Source of the DNA: Rhipicephalus microplus
Lineage: Eukaryota > Arthropoda > Arachnida > Ixodida > Ixodidae
Reading direction: 5' to 3'
NCBI RefSeq assembly: GCF_043290135.1
Contig: NC_134702.1
Location: 189,504,491 to 189,568,490, forward strand
Length of the DNA stretch: 64,000 bases
A program made the translations under genes and the position numbers. This document shows, piece by piece, positions 1-10,779 of this stretch. The notes beneath the pieces were generated by a model. That model made no database searches. It was not told where the DNA came from and worked only from the letters and a program-made list of their open reading frames with translations. How positions within the stretch are numbered: the first letter of the stretch is position 1; each line of letters begins with the position of its first letter.

Positions 1-2633
1 ATTATGCACTGATGTCACATAGGATGTATGATAAGCTCAGGGGAATGCACATAGATGAAGGTGGCTCCAGAAGTCTGGGTAGCGATCAGAAACGTATCAA
101 GCTAAGTTTTGGGGGAGCAGTGAAAGTGGGAAGAAGACAAGATGAGCAACTACAGGAAAATTTTGATTCAGAAAGGCAAATTGAAATAGCCACTAAACAA
201 ATTGAGAAAGTAATCACGGAGGATAATAAGACTGTGTGGACATACATGAATCTAATTAGACTCTTTGAGTTAGAGCTTGCTAAGACGCGTGAGAAGTCAC
301 CCCGGAAAAGAAGACACAAACCCAAAAGTTGGTGGGATGAGAAAGTTAGGATAGCCAAAGAAAAACGTCAGGAAGCCTCTAGGGAACACAGACAAGCTAA
401 GCAGCGGGGTGAACCGACAGATGATGTTGAAAGAAAATGGGATGCTTTTCTAGGCTGTAGAAGGATAGCATACTTTCTGATCAATGAAAAGATTAGAAGG
501 AAGGAAGCTCAGTGGCTGGCAGAAGTACATGAAAAAGATAGAAAAGCAGCTGCGAAATTTTGGAACCATCTAAACTCCCTAAGAAATGAGACGAGCCTAG
601 AGCAGAGTTTTATAACTACAGCCCAAGGTGATAGGCTAAAAGGGGACGAAGCTATTGAATATATAAGAACAAGGGTGACAGAAAAATTTCAACAAAGTAC
701 TTTATGCACCACAATAGACAAGGACGAATCAAGTGGTGCAATGGCTCCATTTTCACAACAAGAGTGGGAAAGGGCTGAGAAAAGGGTCCCTAGTAGTACA
801 TCAACAGGCCCAGATGGCATTCCAATTAGGCTGATAAAGACATTAGGTCCGAAGTCTAAGCAGGCTTTGAGAGAGGCAGTGAGCACAATAGTAATCGATG
901 GTGAAGTTCCCGATGGATGGAAACTTAGCAGGATGAGCATGATCTATAAAGGAAAGGGGGACAAAGCTGACATAAACAACTACCGTCCTATAACAGTGAC
1001 ATCAGTGGTCTACAGGCTGGCGATGCAGATTATAAAGGAAAGACTGCAAACGTGGATAGATGATGAGGCGGTGCTGGGGGAACTGCAGAATGGGTTTCGG
1101 AAACACAGGAGGTTGGAAGACAATCTGTTCTCACTGACGCAGTGCATCGAAATAGCAGAAAAGGAACACAGGCCTCTGTGGCTAGCATTTTTGGATATCA
1201 AGGGAGCGTATGATAGCGTGGTTCAAGAGGAATTGTGGGGAATACTGGACACACTAGGCGTGGAACATGTAGTCACTAATCTTTTAAAGGGTATCTATAA
1301 AGGTAACAAGGTAGTTATAAAGTGGGAAAAACAGGTATCCAAGCCTGCAGAGGTAAAACGGGGGCTTAGGCAGGGGTGCCCCCTGTCACCCTTATTATTC
1401 ATGATGTACCTACAAGGATTAGAAGCAAAATTAGAGGGAAGTGGGCTGGGCTTCAACCTCTCTTTAGTCAAACAAGGAAAACTTATTGATCAGGCACTAC
1501 CAGCATTAATGTACGCAGATGATATAGTGCTAATGGCCAACAACAAGGAAGATTTGCAGAGATTGATGGACATCTGCGGTAATGAGAGGGATAGGTTAGA
1601 TTATAGATTCAGTAAGGAAAAATCTGCAGTCATGATTTTCAATGACAACGAAGGTAGTGAGCTTAGAATACAGGAGGTCACGCTAGAGATAACACATAAA
1701 TACAAATATCAGGGTGTATGGATAAGCAATGGGACCGAGTATCTGAGGGAACACGAAATATACGTGACGACTAAAGGTAACAGGAATGCAGCAGTCATGA
1801 AAAATAGGGCACTGTGGAATTACAATAGGTATGATGTTGTGAGAGGAATATGGAAAGCGGTCATGGTTCCTGGGCTGACGTTCGGCAATGCGGTCTTGTG
1901 CATGAGATCAGAAGTTCAAGCAAGATTAGAAATTAAGCAACGGGGAATAGGTAGGCTTGCTTTAGGAGCTCACGGGAATACACCAAATCAGGGAGTACAA
2001 GGTGATATGGGATGGACATCATTTGAGGGCAGGGAAGCTAGCAGCAAGATAAAATTTGAGAAACGATTGAGAGAAATGGGGGAAGAGCGTTGGGCTAGGA
2101 AGGTTTTCAGCTACTTGTACATGAAGAATGTCGATACGAAATGGAGGAAGCGAACCAGGAAGTTGACTGGTAAATACTTAGAAAACAGCAGGTGGCCAGA
2201 CCAAAAAGAACTATCGGTTAAGAAGAAAGTGAATTAAACTGAGACTGACATGTGGAGAATGGGCATGATTAAGAAGTACGCACTAGAGACCTATCGAACC
2301 TTTAAGCAGGAAATTGCCAGGGAAAGGATCTATGATAATACTCGGGGTAGTTCTCTACTGTTTGAGGCCCGGACGGGAGTACTGCGAACCAAGACATATC
2401 GGGCCAAATACGAAGGGGTAGACACAGTATGCAGTGCGTGTGGAAAGGAAGAAAAAACTGCCGAACACTTGATAATGTTCTGTAAAGGGCTTCACCCTAT
2501 AGTTCAGGATGATGGCGCTGCGTTATTCAAAGCACTGGGGTTTAGGGACCGGGAGGGCAAAATAGACTTTAAGCGGGTAGGCTTAACTAGAAGGAGGTTA
2601 TCTGATTGGTGGCTAAAGTCGAGGCACGAGTGA
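1..2633 (+). pseudogene. LINE ORF2: endonuclease C-terminus, reverse transcriptase, CCHC knuckle
   Basis: One open frame from the window edge carries the end of an apurinic-type endonuclease (GSDQKRIKLSF, where copy 2 keeps the expected SDH). A basic linker follows, then a reverse transcriptase with [48 protein letters not shown] and the catalytic box YADD at 1512-1523. A C-terminal knuckle of the form C-x2-C-x8-H-x4-C starts near 2430. The only break is TAA at 2235-2237, where copy 2 reads GGA; the same frame continues to 2633. The first base of the SDH histidine codon region differs from copy 2 (SDQ), so the nuclease end may be impaired. The protein would copy LINE RNA by target-primed reverse transcription. 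Confidence 0.88.
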
Positions 2634-2723
2634 AAATTAAACCCTTCACTGCAAAGTTCGAATCCTCAAACTCACTTTTTAAGAAAAAAAATATAGTTTT
2701 TGGTTCATTAGGTATTACGGCTT

Positions 2724-2754
2724 GGTGGCGCTAGCCACCGCCCGATCTAAAGGG
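2724..2754 (+). other. Paired 3'-terminal hairpins of LINE family A
   Basis: Just before the simple-repeat tail are two adjacent stem-loops. The first is GGTGGC, loop GCTA, GCCACC (2724-2739). The second is CCC, an 8-nt loop, GGG (2741-2754). Copy 4 keeps the first stem with a G-U pair, and a different LINE at 63857-64000 has both stems in the same order with different loops. By analogy with other LINEs they could be the RNA feature recognised by the reverse transcriptase; that role is inferred. Confidence 0.5.
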
Positions 2755-2763
2755 TACAGCCAT

Positions 2764-2915
2764 ATCCATCCATCCATCCATCCATCCATCCATCCATCCA
2801 TCCATCCATCCATCCATCCATCCATCCATCCATCCATCCATCCATCCATCCATCCATCCATCCATCCATCCATCCATCCATCCATCCATCCATCCATCCA
2901 TCCATCCATCCATCC
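2764..2915 (+). repeat. (CATC)n LINE tail, copy 1
   Basis: About 37 nearly perfect CATC units follow the LINE 3' UTR directly. Long open frames reading IHPS or GWMD on either strand are translations of this repeat and are not genes. Confidence 0.95.
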
Positions 2916-3089
2916 GATGCCTGTCGAAAGCAAAGCGAGGGGGTTGGCGCTGTTTCTTCCGTCGTTTGTTTACCGTTTTGCGCACGTGTTTCTTTGTGCC
3001 TTACAGGCTGAGTTCATCGCTTTTTGTGTGACAAGTATGTCGCACAAACTTATTTCCAGTCAGTACTGAGTGCGGTGATCTAAAGCGCA

Positions 3090-4194
3090 ATGAGCTCTGG
3101 CGTGAAACGGAAAGCGTCGCAGACGCACTGCTTCGCGCCCGGCTGTTCTTCGGGCTACGTGTCTGCGAGGAAGTCCGGTCGGCAAGTGATGTTGTTTTCT
3201 GTGCCCAAAGACCCTGAACGCTTCAAAACCTGGCAGCGAGCAGTGCCACGTGCGTGAAAGCTTCTTGGCTTACTTGGACCTGTGGGAAAAAAAGTGTGAA
3301 AAAAGTCTAAAAAAGGGGTCAGCTGGCTTCCTTAGCCAAACCACCGCAGAAGGACTTCGCGTCACGCTCTCAAGCACCCTACTCCTTCTGGAGTACGTGA
3401 CAACGAAATTGAATTACAAGTACCTCATGACAAGCCGGTTGTGCCAAGATTCGATGGAAAGGGTCTTTGGGATTGTTAGGCAAATGTCTGGGTCTAATGA
3501 TCACCCGTCGCCCAGCCAGTTCCTCATTTCAATTAATACTCTGACCTTCCAAAATCTTGCCAAGTCACCGTCACATGCCAATGTGTCTTCAGGAGTGCTA
3601 AGGAACCTGATAGACACCGAGGGTGCAATGGGCACCACGTCTCATAGGAGGATCGATGAACTGCTAGACATAGGCAACCTCTGTGAAGCACGTGAAGTCC
3701 TCAGCGGGTGTGGGCTTGACCACACTGACATGGTAGTGGAAGCCAGTGACTCAAGGCTCATCTATTACATTGGCGGCTATGTGGCAAGGAAAAGCATCGC
3801 AACCACAAAGTGCACCGACTGCTGTGCACAGCTCCTGCGACAGAACGATGGGTCACTGCCAGCCGCAGCATGCCTCACCAATGCAGTGAACAGGGGTGGC
3901 GTGCTGCATCCATCAGCCAAGCTGAATGACCTGGTGACTTCGCTTGAGAACGCATACACATTTTGCTTCAGCATCAAGGAGATCAAAAGTGACAGTATCC
4001 TGGACTTGATCTCATTTTTGCAGTTGGCTAAGTTGACCATCGTGGGCTGCCCCGATCACAAGACGGAACTCACAAACAAGGTCATCAAATTCTGCGTCCT
4101 CACCAGGCTGCATTGTCTTGTGAAAACTCAGAGTGCCAGCCAAGGTGACAAGCGTAAGAAGATGAAGATGATAAAATTAAGAAGAGTGCTGTGA
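3090..4194 (+). pseudogene. Internally deleted P-element/THAP9-like transposase
   Basis: An ATG at 3090 opens a 55-codon frame ending at TGA 3255-3257. It reads as the start of a THAP DNA-binding domain (HCFAPGCSSGY with C-x4-C, then LFSVPKDPERFKTW) but stops before the second C-x2-H zinc ligands. A second frame, overlapping it from about 3250 to 4194, carries the C-terminal part of a P-type transposase (LCQDSMERVFGIVRQMSG, NDHPSPSQF, YYIGGYVARK). The central coiled coil and catalytic region are absent, so this looks like a deletion derivative or relic. GTGCGTGA at 3250 also resembles a splice donor, so an unrecognised intron is an alternative. An AATAAA lies near 4410. I could not find terminal inverted repeats. 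Confidence 0.72.
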
Positions 4195-5100
4195 ATTGAG
4201 TGGATTAGTTGCTTTTCTTCACTCTACTTTCAATGCAGCCTTTGTATGAGTTTTGTAAATATGTTCAAAAGCGATCACTATAGTTAAAAATGTATGAACA
4301 TGACTGACTTTTTTTCTTTTATTAGTTAAAGTGATGTGCTGCAGTCGCAGATACAGACGCTTTCTGTTTACGTGCAGTTATTGATTTCTTGTGAGTTCAG
4401 ATTGGAAAAAATAAATCGTTTTTTATGCTTTGTGTACTCATGCAAACAGCGGGTATGGTCTCTTCCTTGTATTTTATCGAAACTAACGTCGAGTGCGAAA
4501 TGGGAAGTGTGGAGTAGAGCATGGAAGTCGGAAGCGAGGGATCAGTGCCGTTCGGGATTGCATCGGTCATGCGTATCAGAATAGAACACTTCGACGTGCT
4601 CAGTACGAGTTCCGAAGTATATGCCACTTAAGGCCACTTGCGTGCTTAGTAAAATTAGACTTGCGCGTGCGGCGAACTTCTAATTTTCGCTTCCGCCGCG
4701 CGCCCAGCCGTAGAGCGAGTGGCCGAGCGGGCATCGAACTACGACAAGCAGCGCCACCGTGCGCCAGGCATGAAACGGCGCATCGCTTTTGACCGGCCCT
4801 TGGCGTCACCTGCCCCTTCTAGCCACCATAGCCTTCGATGCCGCCATTTTGCAAAACGAAGTCTCGCGCAGTCGCGAACTTGTTCGAGAGCGGCGCGATC
4901 ACCTCATACGTACGCACGCACGCATCTCATGCGTGCGCACGTAGCGGCTGCGTACGTAATGCGATACGTGCGCGTTGCGGTCTGCGCATGCGCACTACGC
5001 AGAACGTGGCGTTCTTACGTACGCAACGCCACCACGTACGCAGCGTACGCAGTACTAAAACTCTCTATTATCGACCCCAGATCCCGAGGGGCCGTAGTGG
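4195..5100. other. No gene seen; CpG- and TACG-rich stretch
   Basis: No coding signal is recognised. From about 4890 to 5060 the sequence is rich in TACGTACG, GTACGC and GCATGCGC palindromes, including a short hairpin with arms GCACGCAT and ATGCGTGC. It may be a MITE or promoter-like GC island; the class is unknown. Confidence 0.4.
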
Positions 5101-5502
5101 CTGTTTACAGACGCGTCCGCGGTCGCAGCTGGAGTCTGCCTGTCGCAACGTGCGGGCGATGGTACCGAGATGCCGATCGCATTTGCGAGCCACAAGTTCT
5201 CTCCAACTCAAACGCGCTGGTCGACTATTGAGCGAGAGGCCTTTGCAGTCATCTGGGGTCTGAAAAGGTTTGATTTCTGGCTCTTCGGCGCACAGGTTAC
5301 CGTGGTGTCAGACCACAACCCCCTAGCTTTTCTCACCCAGGGCACTCTTCCTGGGGCTAAGCTTACCTGTTGGGCCTAGGCGCTTCAGCGGTATCATGTA
5401 GTGGTGCAGCACAGGAAAGGCGTCGAGCATGGCAACGCAGATGTGCTTTCGAGGGTGCCTAATGAGTGCTGGGGAATCGTCAGTGGTGCTCCGGGGGTCT
5501 AG
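5101..5502 (+). pseudogene. Ty3/Gypsy pol fragment (RNase H region)
   Basis: One reading frame shows LFTDASAVAAGVCLSQ, FASHKFSPTQTRW, EREAFAVIWGLKRF, VSDHNPLAFL and GVEHGNADVLSRVP. These are the ordered RNase H and tether motifs of Gypsy-type polyproteins. An in-frame TAG at 5377-5379 and loss of the flanking reverse transcriptase and integrase show it is a relic. Its sequence differs clearly from the complete Gypsy element at 12702-18144, so it comes from another family. Confidence 0.8.
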
Positions 5503-5565
5503 ACACTAGAGGACTAGGCGCATGGTGGACACTCAAGAGTGACGTGCGCGAACCTGTGGACAATT

Positions 5566-5775
5566 GAACAGCACCACGCGTTGAAAGGTCTATGTGCCTC
5601 AGTGAAGTGTATTGTTTCTCTTGTGCGTGTGTGTAGCATGCAGGAGTTATTGGTATTTTGGTTGAATTTGAACAGCACCACGTGCGGAAGGGTGTGTGTG
5701 TGTGTTTCAGTGAAGTGTTTTTTGTGTATATGTACGACTGTAAGCATGTAGAAGTTTGTTGTTGTTTGACTTGCC
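5566..5775 (+). repeat. Two imperfect direct repeats, unit about 104 bp
   Basis: Units start at 5566 and 5670. Both begin GAACAGCACCACG and both carry CAGTGAAGTGT and a GCATG-AGAAGTT-like segment. They lie just downstream of the Gypsy fragment and may belong to its non-coding 3' region. Confidence 0.55.
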
Positions 5776-6919
5776 TGCTTTATAAATTGTACTTGTGTAC
5801 ACAGTGACCTCGTGTCGGGTTTTTTTTTCTTTTTTTTGCTCTGTGGTGGCGTCCATTTGATGGGGCCACAAGGGTTAAGGAGAGAAAGTATTGCACGCGT
5901 TGTAGAAACGCCTCTGGCGTTCAAAGAACTGCGAAGTGTGGCCACAGGGTTGGGGAACTGCAGTGCCATACTTTTATGTTGTTATTCGCGTAGCTGCATT
6001 TGAGCGCTTGCGCGAATCTTGGAAAAGGCGTGTAAGGCCTGGCGTCACAGGCCATGGGAGCAAGTTTTCTCGGTCTCAAAAGGGCGCGCTTCCCAAAAAG
6101 CCGATTCTTGGGAGACGGTAATCTCGGCGTAAGCGCGCCCCTTCTGGCAAGAATACCGCGGTCAGTCGCCGCTTCTAGCAACCAGCTAAATGGTCCCCGG
6201 ACTGCGGATAGCCGGCGGGTGACGGGAGGACAGTGCATAGCCACCCATCCGTCAGGAGTAAAGTCCGCGGGACGGCCGTCATGCTGGATGCACGAGGCCC
6301 GCAACCGAACGGCGGCCCTATTATGTGCGTTCGCACAGTTCGCGGAACGTTGTGTGCAGGCCGGTCCTTCCGTCTCTCTCTTTCCGACCGAGCAGTCGAG
6401 TGCGGGAAGAAGAGAGCGAGAGGAGGGGACGGCAACAAGTGTGTTGTTGGTCCAATAAACGGACTAAATTGCTTTGGTTGGCCGTGAGGAGAATCGGGAG
6501 GGGCAACCGAGGTAATAAAACCTGGCTTCCGAGTCTTCGCGGAGGAGTCTGGTGCCAAGAAAGCGTGCTCTGCACTATCGGCTCTGCCGAGACAACATGC
6601 GACGGTTCGGACGGTCAAGTCTTGTAAATATGTACATAAGTTGCTGTATATAAAGTTCGAGTTGCTGTAACGTTTGAATGTGCTGGCCTCCATCCACGAA
6701 CAAGCAGCAGCAGCCACGACAAAACAAGACGGACACCGAGAAGCAACCAGCCTTCCACTCCCTTCTGTAGCAACAGCCGCTAGGCAGCTGGGAGAGCTCT
6801 GCTCAAGGGCACAGAGGGAGTGGGTAGAAGGTCAAGTTTTACTTACCTTTAGTGTGTAAATAGTGTATATAAACGTTCCTTTTACCAGCCCCGGCTACTC
6901 TGCTCGGCTTCTCCCCGAG
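5776..6919. other. No gene seen; two similar TATA modules
   Basis: No coding homology is recognised. Two stretches, near 6625-6655 and 6855-6872, share a TGTAAATA...TGTATATAAA pattern followed by pyrimidine-rich sequence, as in the promoter part of an LTR. AATAAA-type signals occur near 6455 and 6514. This could be an eroded LTR cluster, but no matching LTR pair was found. Confidence 0.35.
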
Positions 6920-7037
6920 GATAGTTATTGCGCGAGAACAAAACGACGACACAGAGACAAGAAGGACACGAAAGACTCGTGTCTTTCGTGTCCTTCTTGT
7001 CTCTGTGTCGTCGTTTTGTTCTCGCGCAATAACTATC
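6920..7037. repeat. Perfect 57-bp inverted repeat with 4-nt loop
   Basis: Positions 6920-6976 and 6981-7037 are exact reverse complements, separated only by TCGT. The arms begin GATAGTTATTGCGCGAG. It encodes nothing I recognise. It may be a foldback element, a hairpin-forming RNA source or an assembly artefact. Confidence 0.95.
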
Positions 7038-9300
7038 GTCATGCCATACCAACTAGCCCAAGCTGCCACACTTCTCCCCGAGACTTGGCTAGCTCCTTCT
7101 AATACATCACGAGCAAGCAAAAGGGCACGGAGTTGTACAGGCGAATATGTGCGACATCACATCGCTTTTATTACGTGACATATTCGTTCTCCGCTGCATT
7201 CTCCCGCTCATGTCCGCAAATAACGTTCCAGTTTTATAGCGACGACACGCCGTTGATCGCAGTCACGTCATTGAATATCAATTAAACAGAGGTTGCATTA
7301 TTTATTTGCAAATTACTTCACCATAAAATATGGGGAAATAATTCATCACTCAGCCACCTGAGGAGCTTTCTAACTTGACTAACTTTTTTATCAAAACCTG
7401 AATATAATTTTAAGATTTATTTGGTTGATTCTGAGCACTATCTTCACAACAGGAGTACATCACCACTGTCCGCAACAATTATTATTCAACTTTCCCAGTG
7501 CCAGTAGGTCCGTTCAAGGCACGTGATGAAAACTTGTTTGCTGGAGTACGTCATATGTTGCTCAAGTGTCTGTCTCCCCATTATTGACGAATCCAGCCGT
7601 CTTTTGTAAACTTTTCGCTGGCTAGTTTTTTAAATTTTATTTTTTTAAACTGGTGGCCTCAGACAAGCTACTTACGCCTCTGCTCACCACTTATATAGCG
7701 ATGTTACACGCGGCGCCTGGGCCGACGGGGGAGAGTGGCGTCTTTGTTCGTCAAACAAGTCACGGAAGGGTTGCCAGCCGTGTTTTGTCCATCTTAGCCG
7801 GGAAGTGAGGTGGCATTCCGACATCATAAGACGTTCGACGTGACGACCACAGTGGTTTCTTGGTGTCACAGGTGCAGCGTGGTGGCAACGCCCCCGTCAA
7901 AGACGTTGACGTGAGCGAGTGTGAGTGGCACCGTCAGAAATGGTGTGGGTCCCCTGTGATACAACAGCGCATTCTGGACCCATTCCCTGATTTAGTCAAA
8001 ACGCACACTTTATAATGAGCCACCCAGCTCATTCGCAAGAGATCTGTCGCCCTGTCTGTACAGAATGTAATAAATCCTCTGTTAAGTTTGCCATCCTACT
8101 CCTGAGTGCACATGCGTTTTCTTTTCTGTCTCTCTACACCCCCTTTCTTGCCCCTATTTCTCCACCCCCAGTGCTGGGCCGCAAACCGGATGCCAAGATC
8201 TGGTTAATCCCCAAGCCTTCATTTCTCTCTCTTGCCATCTTACTGCCTTGGCATCTTCATCCCGGATATATGATGCCTGAATTAAAAGGCATCAAATATT
8301 TTCTGCAGCATGTTGAGACGCTGCATATAAGTGGTCATCCTCGAAAATTATCAACTTTAACACCACGGACAGGTGATGATATATCCTGAGTAGGTTTGAG
8401 CGTGTATTATGCCTCAACGCTTCTAATCTCCATTAAACTTCTCCCTTTCGATTTCATCCTTCGGGGATTTCTGTAGTTCTTCACCTAACGCGCTGCATTC
8501 GTGCTGCACTGCTACCATTTAATTTCTTCTGTGTATACGCCCTGTTTCGGGCACGATCATAGGCTGCCATCTTGGACGGATTATGATGCCGTTTTGCATC
8601 CATATGAATATTCGAATAGTGCTACGGTGAACTCGCATGCATCAACACGCTGGGTCAGTACATTCAACGTTGTATGACCAAAACCGTTGCTAATTACGAC
8701 ATAGAAAACCAGCAAAAATTGATTTTAAGCCCAAGATGGCAGCGTTTATGCATTACTGTAACTGTTACATTTATTTTTTGTCAATTTGTCCAATATGTCA
8801 TTTCATGCAGCGGTCGCCGAACTTGTGCCGCTGTTCATAGTGGTACTCTCGGTCTGTGAAGTTGGATGAAGACAACTAAGAAGCCTGTTTTTTACTGGCT
8901 ATATAAATGTGAAACGAAGCTATAAATCAAGATAAAAAAGAAAAAGACAATACTGTGAAAATACGGTACTGGTGCATAATTGGCGTGCCGATTGCGCCGA
9001 TGAAAAACGTCGGCGGCGGCGGCGGCACGCCGATCAGTTCGCGTTGGCGACGGCGGCGTCACGAAAACTCTCGGTGGCGGCGCGTCGACCAGTCGCCGCA
9101 CACCTCTAGACCGGAACGCGCCGGGCTTGCGTGTAATGCCTTGGGAGGAAACCGCCAGATGGCGCTGGCACACATTTGGTTGTCACGTTCGGGCTGTCAC
9201 GGTAGATGGACGTGTTTTTCGAGCGCTCCGGATCGACTGCGCAGATAAGTGTTTTTGCATGTTTTGAGCTTGTCTTTATAATTATAAGGCAGCGGTTGAA
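7038..9300. other. No gene seen
   Basis: Mostly AT-rich sequence with no recognisable coding or repeat signature. A GGC-rich patch lies near 9008-9080 (GGCGGC runs), and it may be the start of the 5' UTR of the LINE that follows. Confidence 0.4.
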
Positions 9301-9320
9301 ATCTTCGTAGCACCTATTTT

Positions 9321-10684
9321 ATGGTACGGCTTTTTCGGGGGCCAGTTACCAGGTATTTATTAGTTAGTGCGGGTGTGTATATTAGAATTTTTTGTTGTTT
9401 TTTCCCACCCCGCGGGGAAGGTGCGCGTACATTGAACACGCACATTTTTGTAGTAGATTTTAGACATTCTTTTTTCGTAGTGCAGTGCTCGAGTTTAGTA
9501 ATTATTGAGTATAGGGACAATTGGTGTCAGAAAGACATTATTAAAAAGACTGTAAAATGTCCAGGATGTGGAGTGAGTTTGAAAGTGGACCCAAGCGTAG
9601 AAGCGGATGGAGAAGAGGCTGACGCGAAGTGTAGGCAATGTGAGGTCGAGGAAAAAATGGAGAAAATGATGGTTGCCCAGAATGAACTGCTGATCAGAAT
9701 CGCCGAGCTCGAGACTGCGTTGGCGACACAACAAGAGAAAACGAGGGCAATGGGAGAAAGACTGAAGTCCGCCGAGGAAGCACAAGCGAAGCTGAACAAA
9801 GAAGCGGCCTACCGAGAGAACAGTACGGAACTGGCAACCAGAACGGTGGAGAAAAAAGAGCAAGCAAGTCTGGAAAAAACAGGATCAGCCGGTTCAACTG
9901 TCGCAAGGTCCAGCTTCAGCGAGGTGGTGGTGGGGCTTGGAGGAGACAAAGCAGCCGGCGTAACAGGTGCAAGTAGCCCCCAGGTGCAGGACGCTCCAGC
10001 TGAAAAGTCACAGCATGTGATAATCGCCGGGGACTCGAATTGAAATCGATGCACAGAAGCCATCAAACAAAGGGTAAGAGGTGACAAGAGGGTTGCAGTA
10101 GGGGCGTTCCCAGGACGCAAGCTTGAAGCAGTCATGTGGCAAGCGAGCGCAAAACCCAAAACTACAGCTGGTAGACGAAACCTCGTGATAATTTCAGGCT
10201 GTTTAAACGATGTCTTAAATGAAGATACAGCAGGACTAGCAAACACACTGGCGAAAGGCGTCGATGACATGTGCGCCACTTCTCTTAAGGTACCGTTAAA
10301 GAACCCGAGGTGGTCGAAATTTCTGGAGCCCTCCACTACGGCGTCTCTCATAATCAAATGGTGGTTTTGGGACGTTAAACCCCACAAACCAATCAATCAA
10401 TCAATCCTAAGGTACAGGTAGTGATATACACGATACCGGAAGTACCGGTGCGTGATAGCAACCTGCAAAGAGCGGTTGTGAACGCAAATCAAGAGATATG
10501 GCGGATGAGTCGAGAGAAAGGCTTTGAGGTGGTGGAAACAAATAGAGAGGTGCATAGGTGGGGTGGTTTTCAACGAGACAGAATTCACTTCAATGGCCGG
10601 CTAGGTCATGAGGTGGGTTGGCGACTTGCAGGACACGCAGTAGCTTTTTTGGGGGGCAAGCGAGCCCTTCGGGGTGCAGGATAG
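9321..10684 (+). pseudogene. LINE ORF1 with zinc-finger-like segment, coiled coil and SGNH esterase motifs
   Basis: The frame opens at ATG 9321 and runs to a TGA at 10041-10043. The same frame resumes, is interrupted by the SINE at 10294-10407, then continues to 10684. Cysteine pairs CPGC and CRQC (about 9558-9645) suggest a PHD/RING-like finger. An E/K-rich coiled coil follows (about 9655-9830). The rest carries three SGNH-hydrolase blocks in order: GDS within GDSN at 10029-10040, GCLND at 10197-10211 and DRIHF at 10577-10591. PHD and esterase domains are known in ORF1 of CR1-like LINEs, where the protein probably binds RNA or membranes; that role is not shown here. The TGA sits next to the nucleophile serine block. 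Confidence 0.75.
10286..10415 (+). mobile_element. 5'-truncated Ruka-like SINE with target duplication
   Basis: The SINE 3' half (about 10294-10407) matches the 3' parts of the copies at 35709 and 47578: CCTCCACTAC, TCTCATAATC, GGTTTTGGGACGTTAAACC and an (AATC)n tail. It is flanked by TAAGGTAC at 10286-10293 and 10408-10415. The host is LINE ORF1. The tRNA-like head is missing, as expected for incomplete reverse transcription. Confidence 0.88.
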
Positions 10685-10779
10685 CTAGTAAAGAGGAAAA
10701 CAACCAGACAGGCTCTTCGACAGGTGGTGTGGACAGATACAATTCCAAAGTGGCACCAATATCTAAGATAGGTAGAGTC

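Larger units (their letters stand above)
1..2915 (+). mobile_element. CR1/L2-like LINE family A, copy 1 (5' end beyond window)
   Basis: This is the 3' portion of a non-LTR retrotransposon. It enters the window inside the C-terminal end of the ORF2 endonuclease, runs through reverse transcriptase and a C-terminal zinc knuckle, and ends in a short 3' UTR with two small hairpins and a (CATC)n tail. The same sequence recurs at 9301-19949 (interrupted), about 19950-21655 and about 21660-22602, which defines the family. Assignment to the CR1/L2 side of the Jockey superfamily rests on the esterase-type ORF1 seen in copy 2; phylogenetic placement is inference. Copy 1 is the least decayed, with one in-frame stop in about 2.6 kb. 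Confidence 0.9.

Noticed and set aside
2715..3069. Long open frames reading IHPS or GWMD repeats on both strands
   Set aside because: They are translations of the (CATC)n microsatellite and have no independent coding support; the same applies to 19573-20152.
6054..6717. Overlapping open frames of 80-180 codons on both strands
   Set aside because: GC-rich sequence open in several frames at once, with no domain and no splice context.
8892..9248. Open frames across a GGC-rich patch
   Set aside because: Compositional artefact of GGC repeats.
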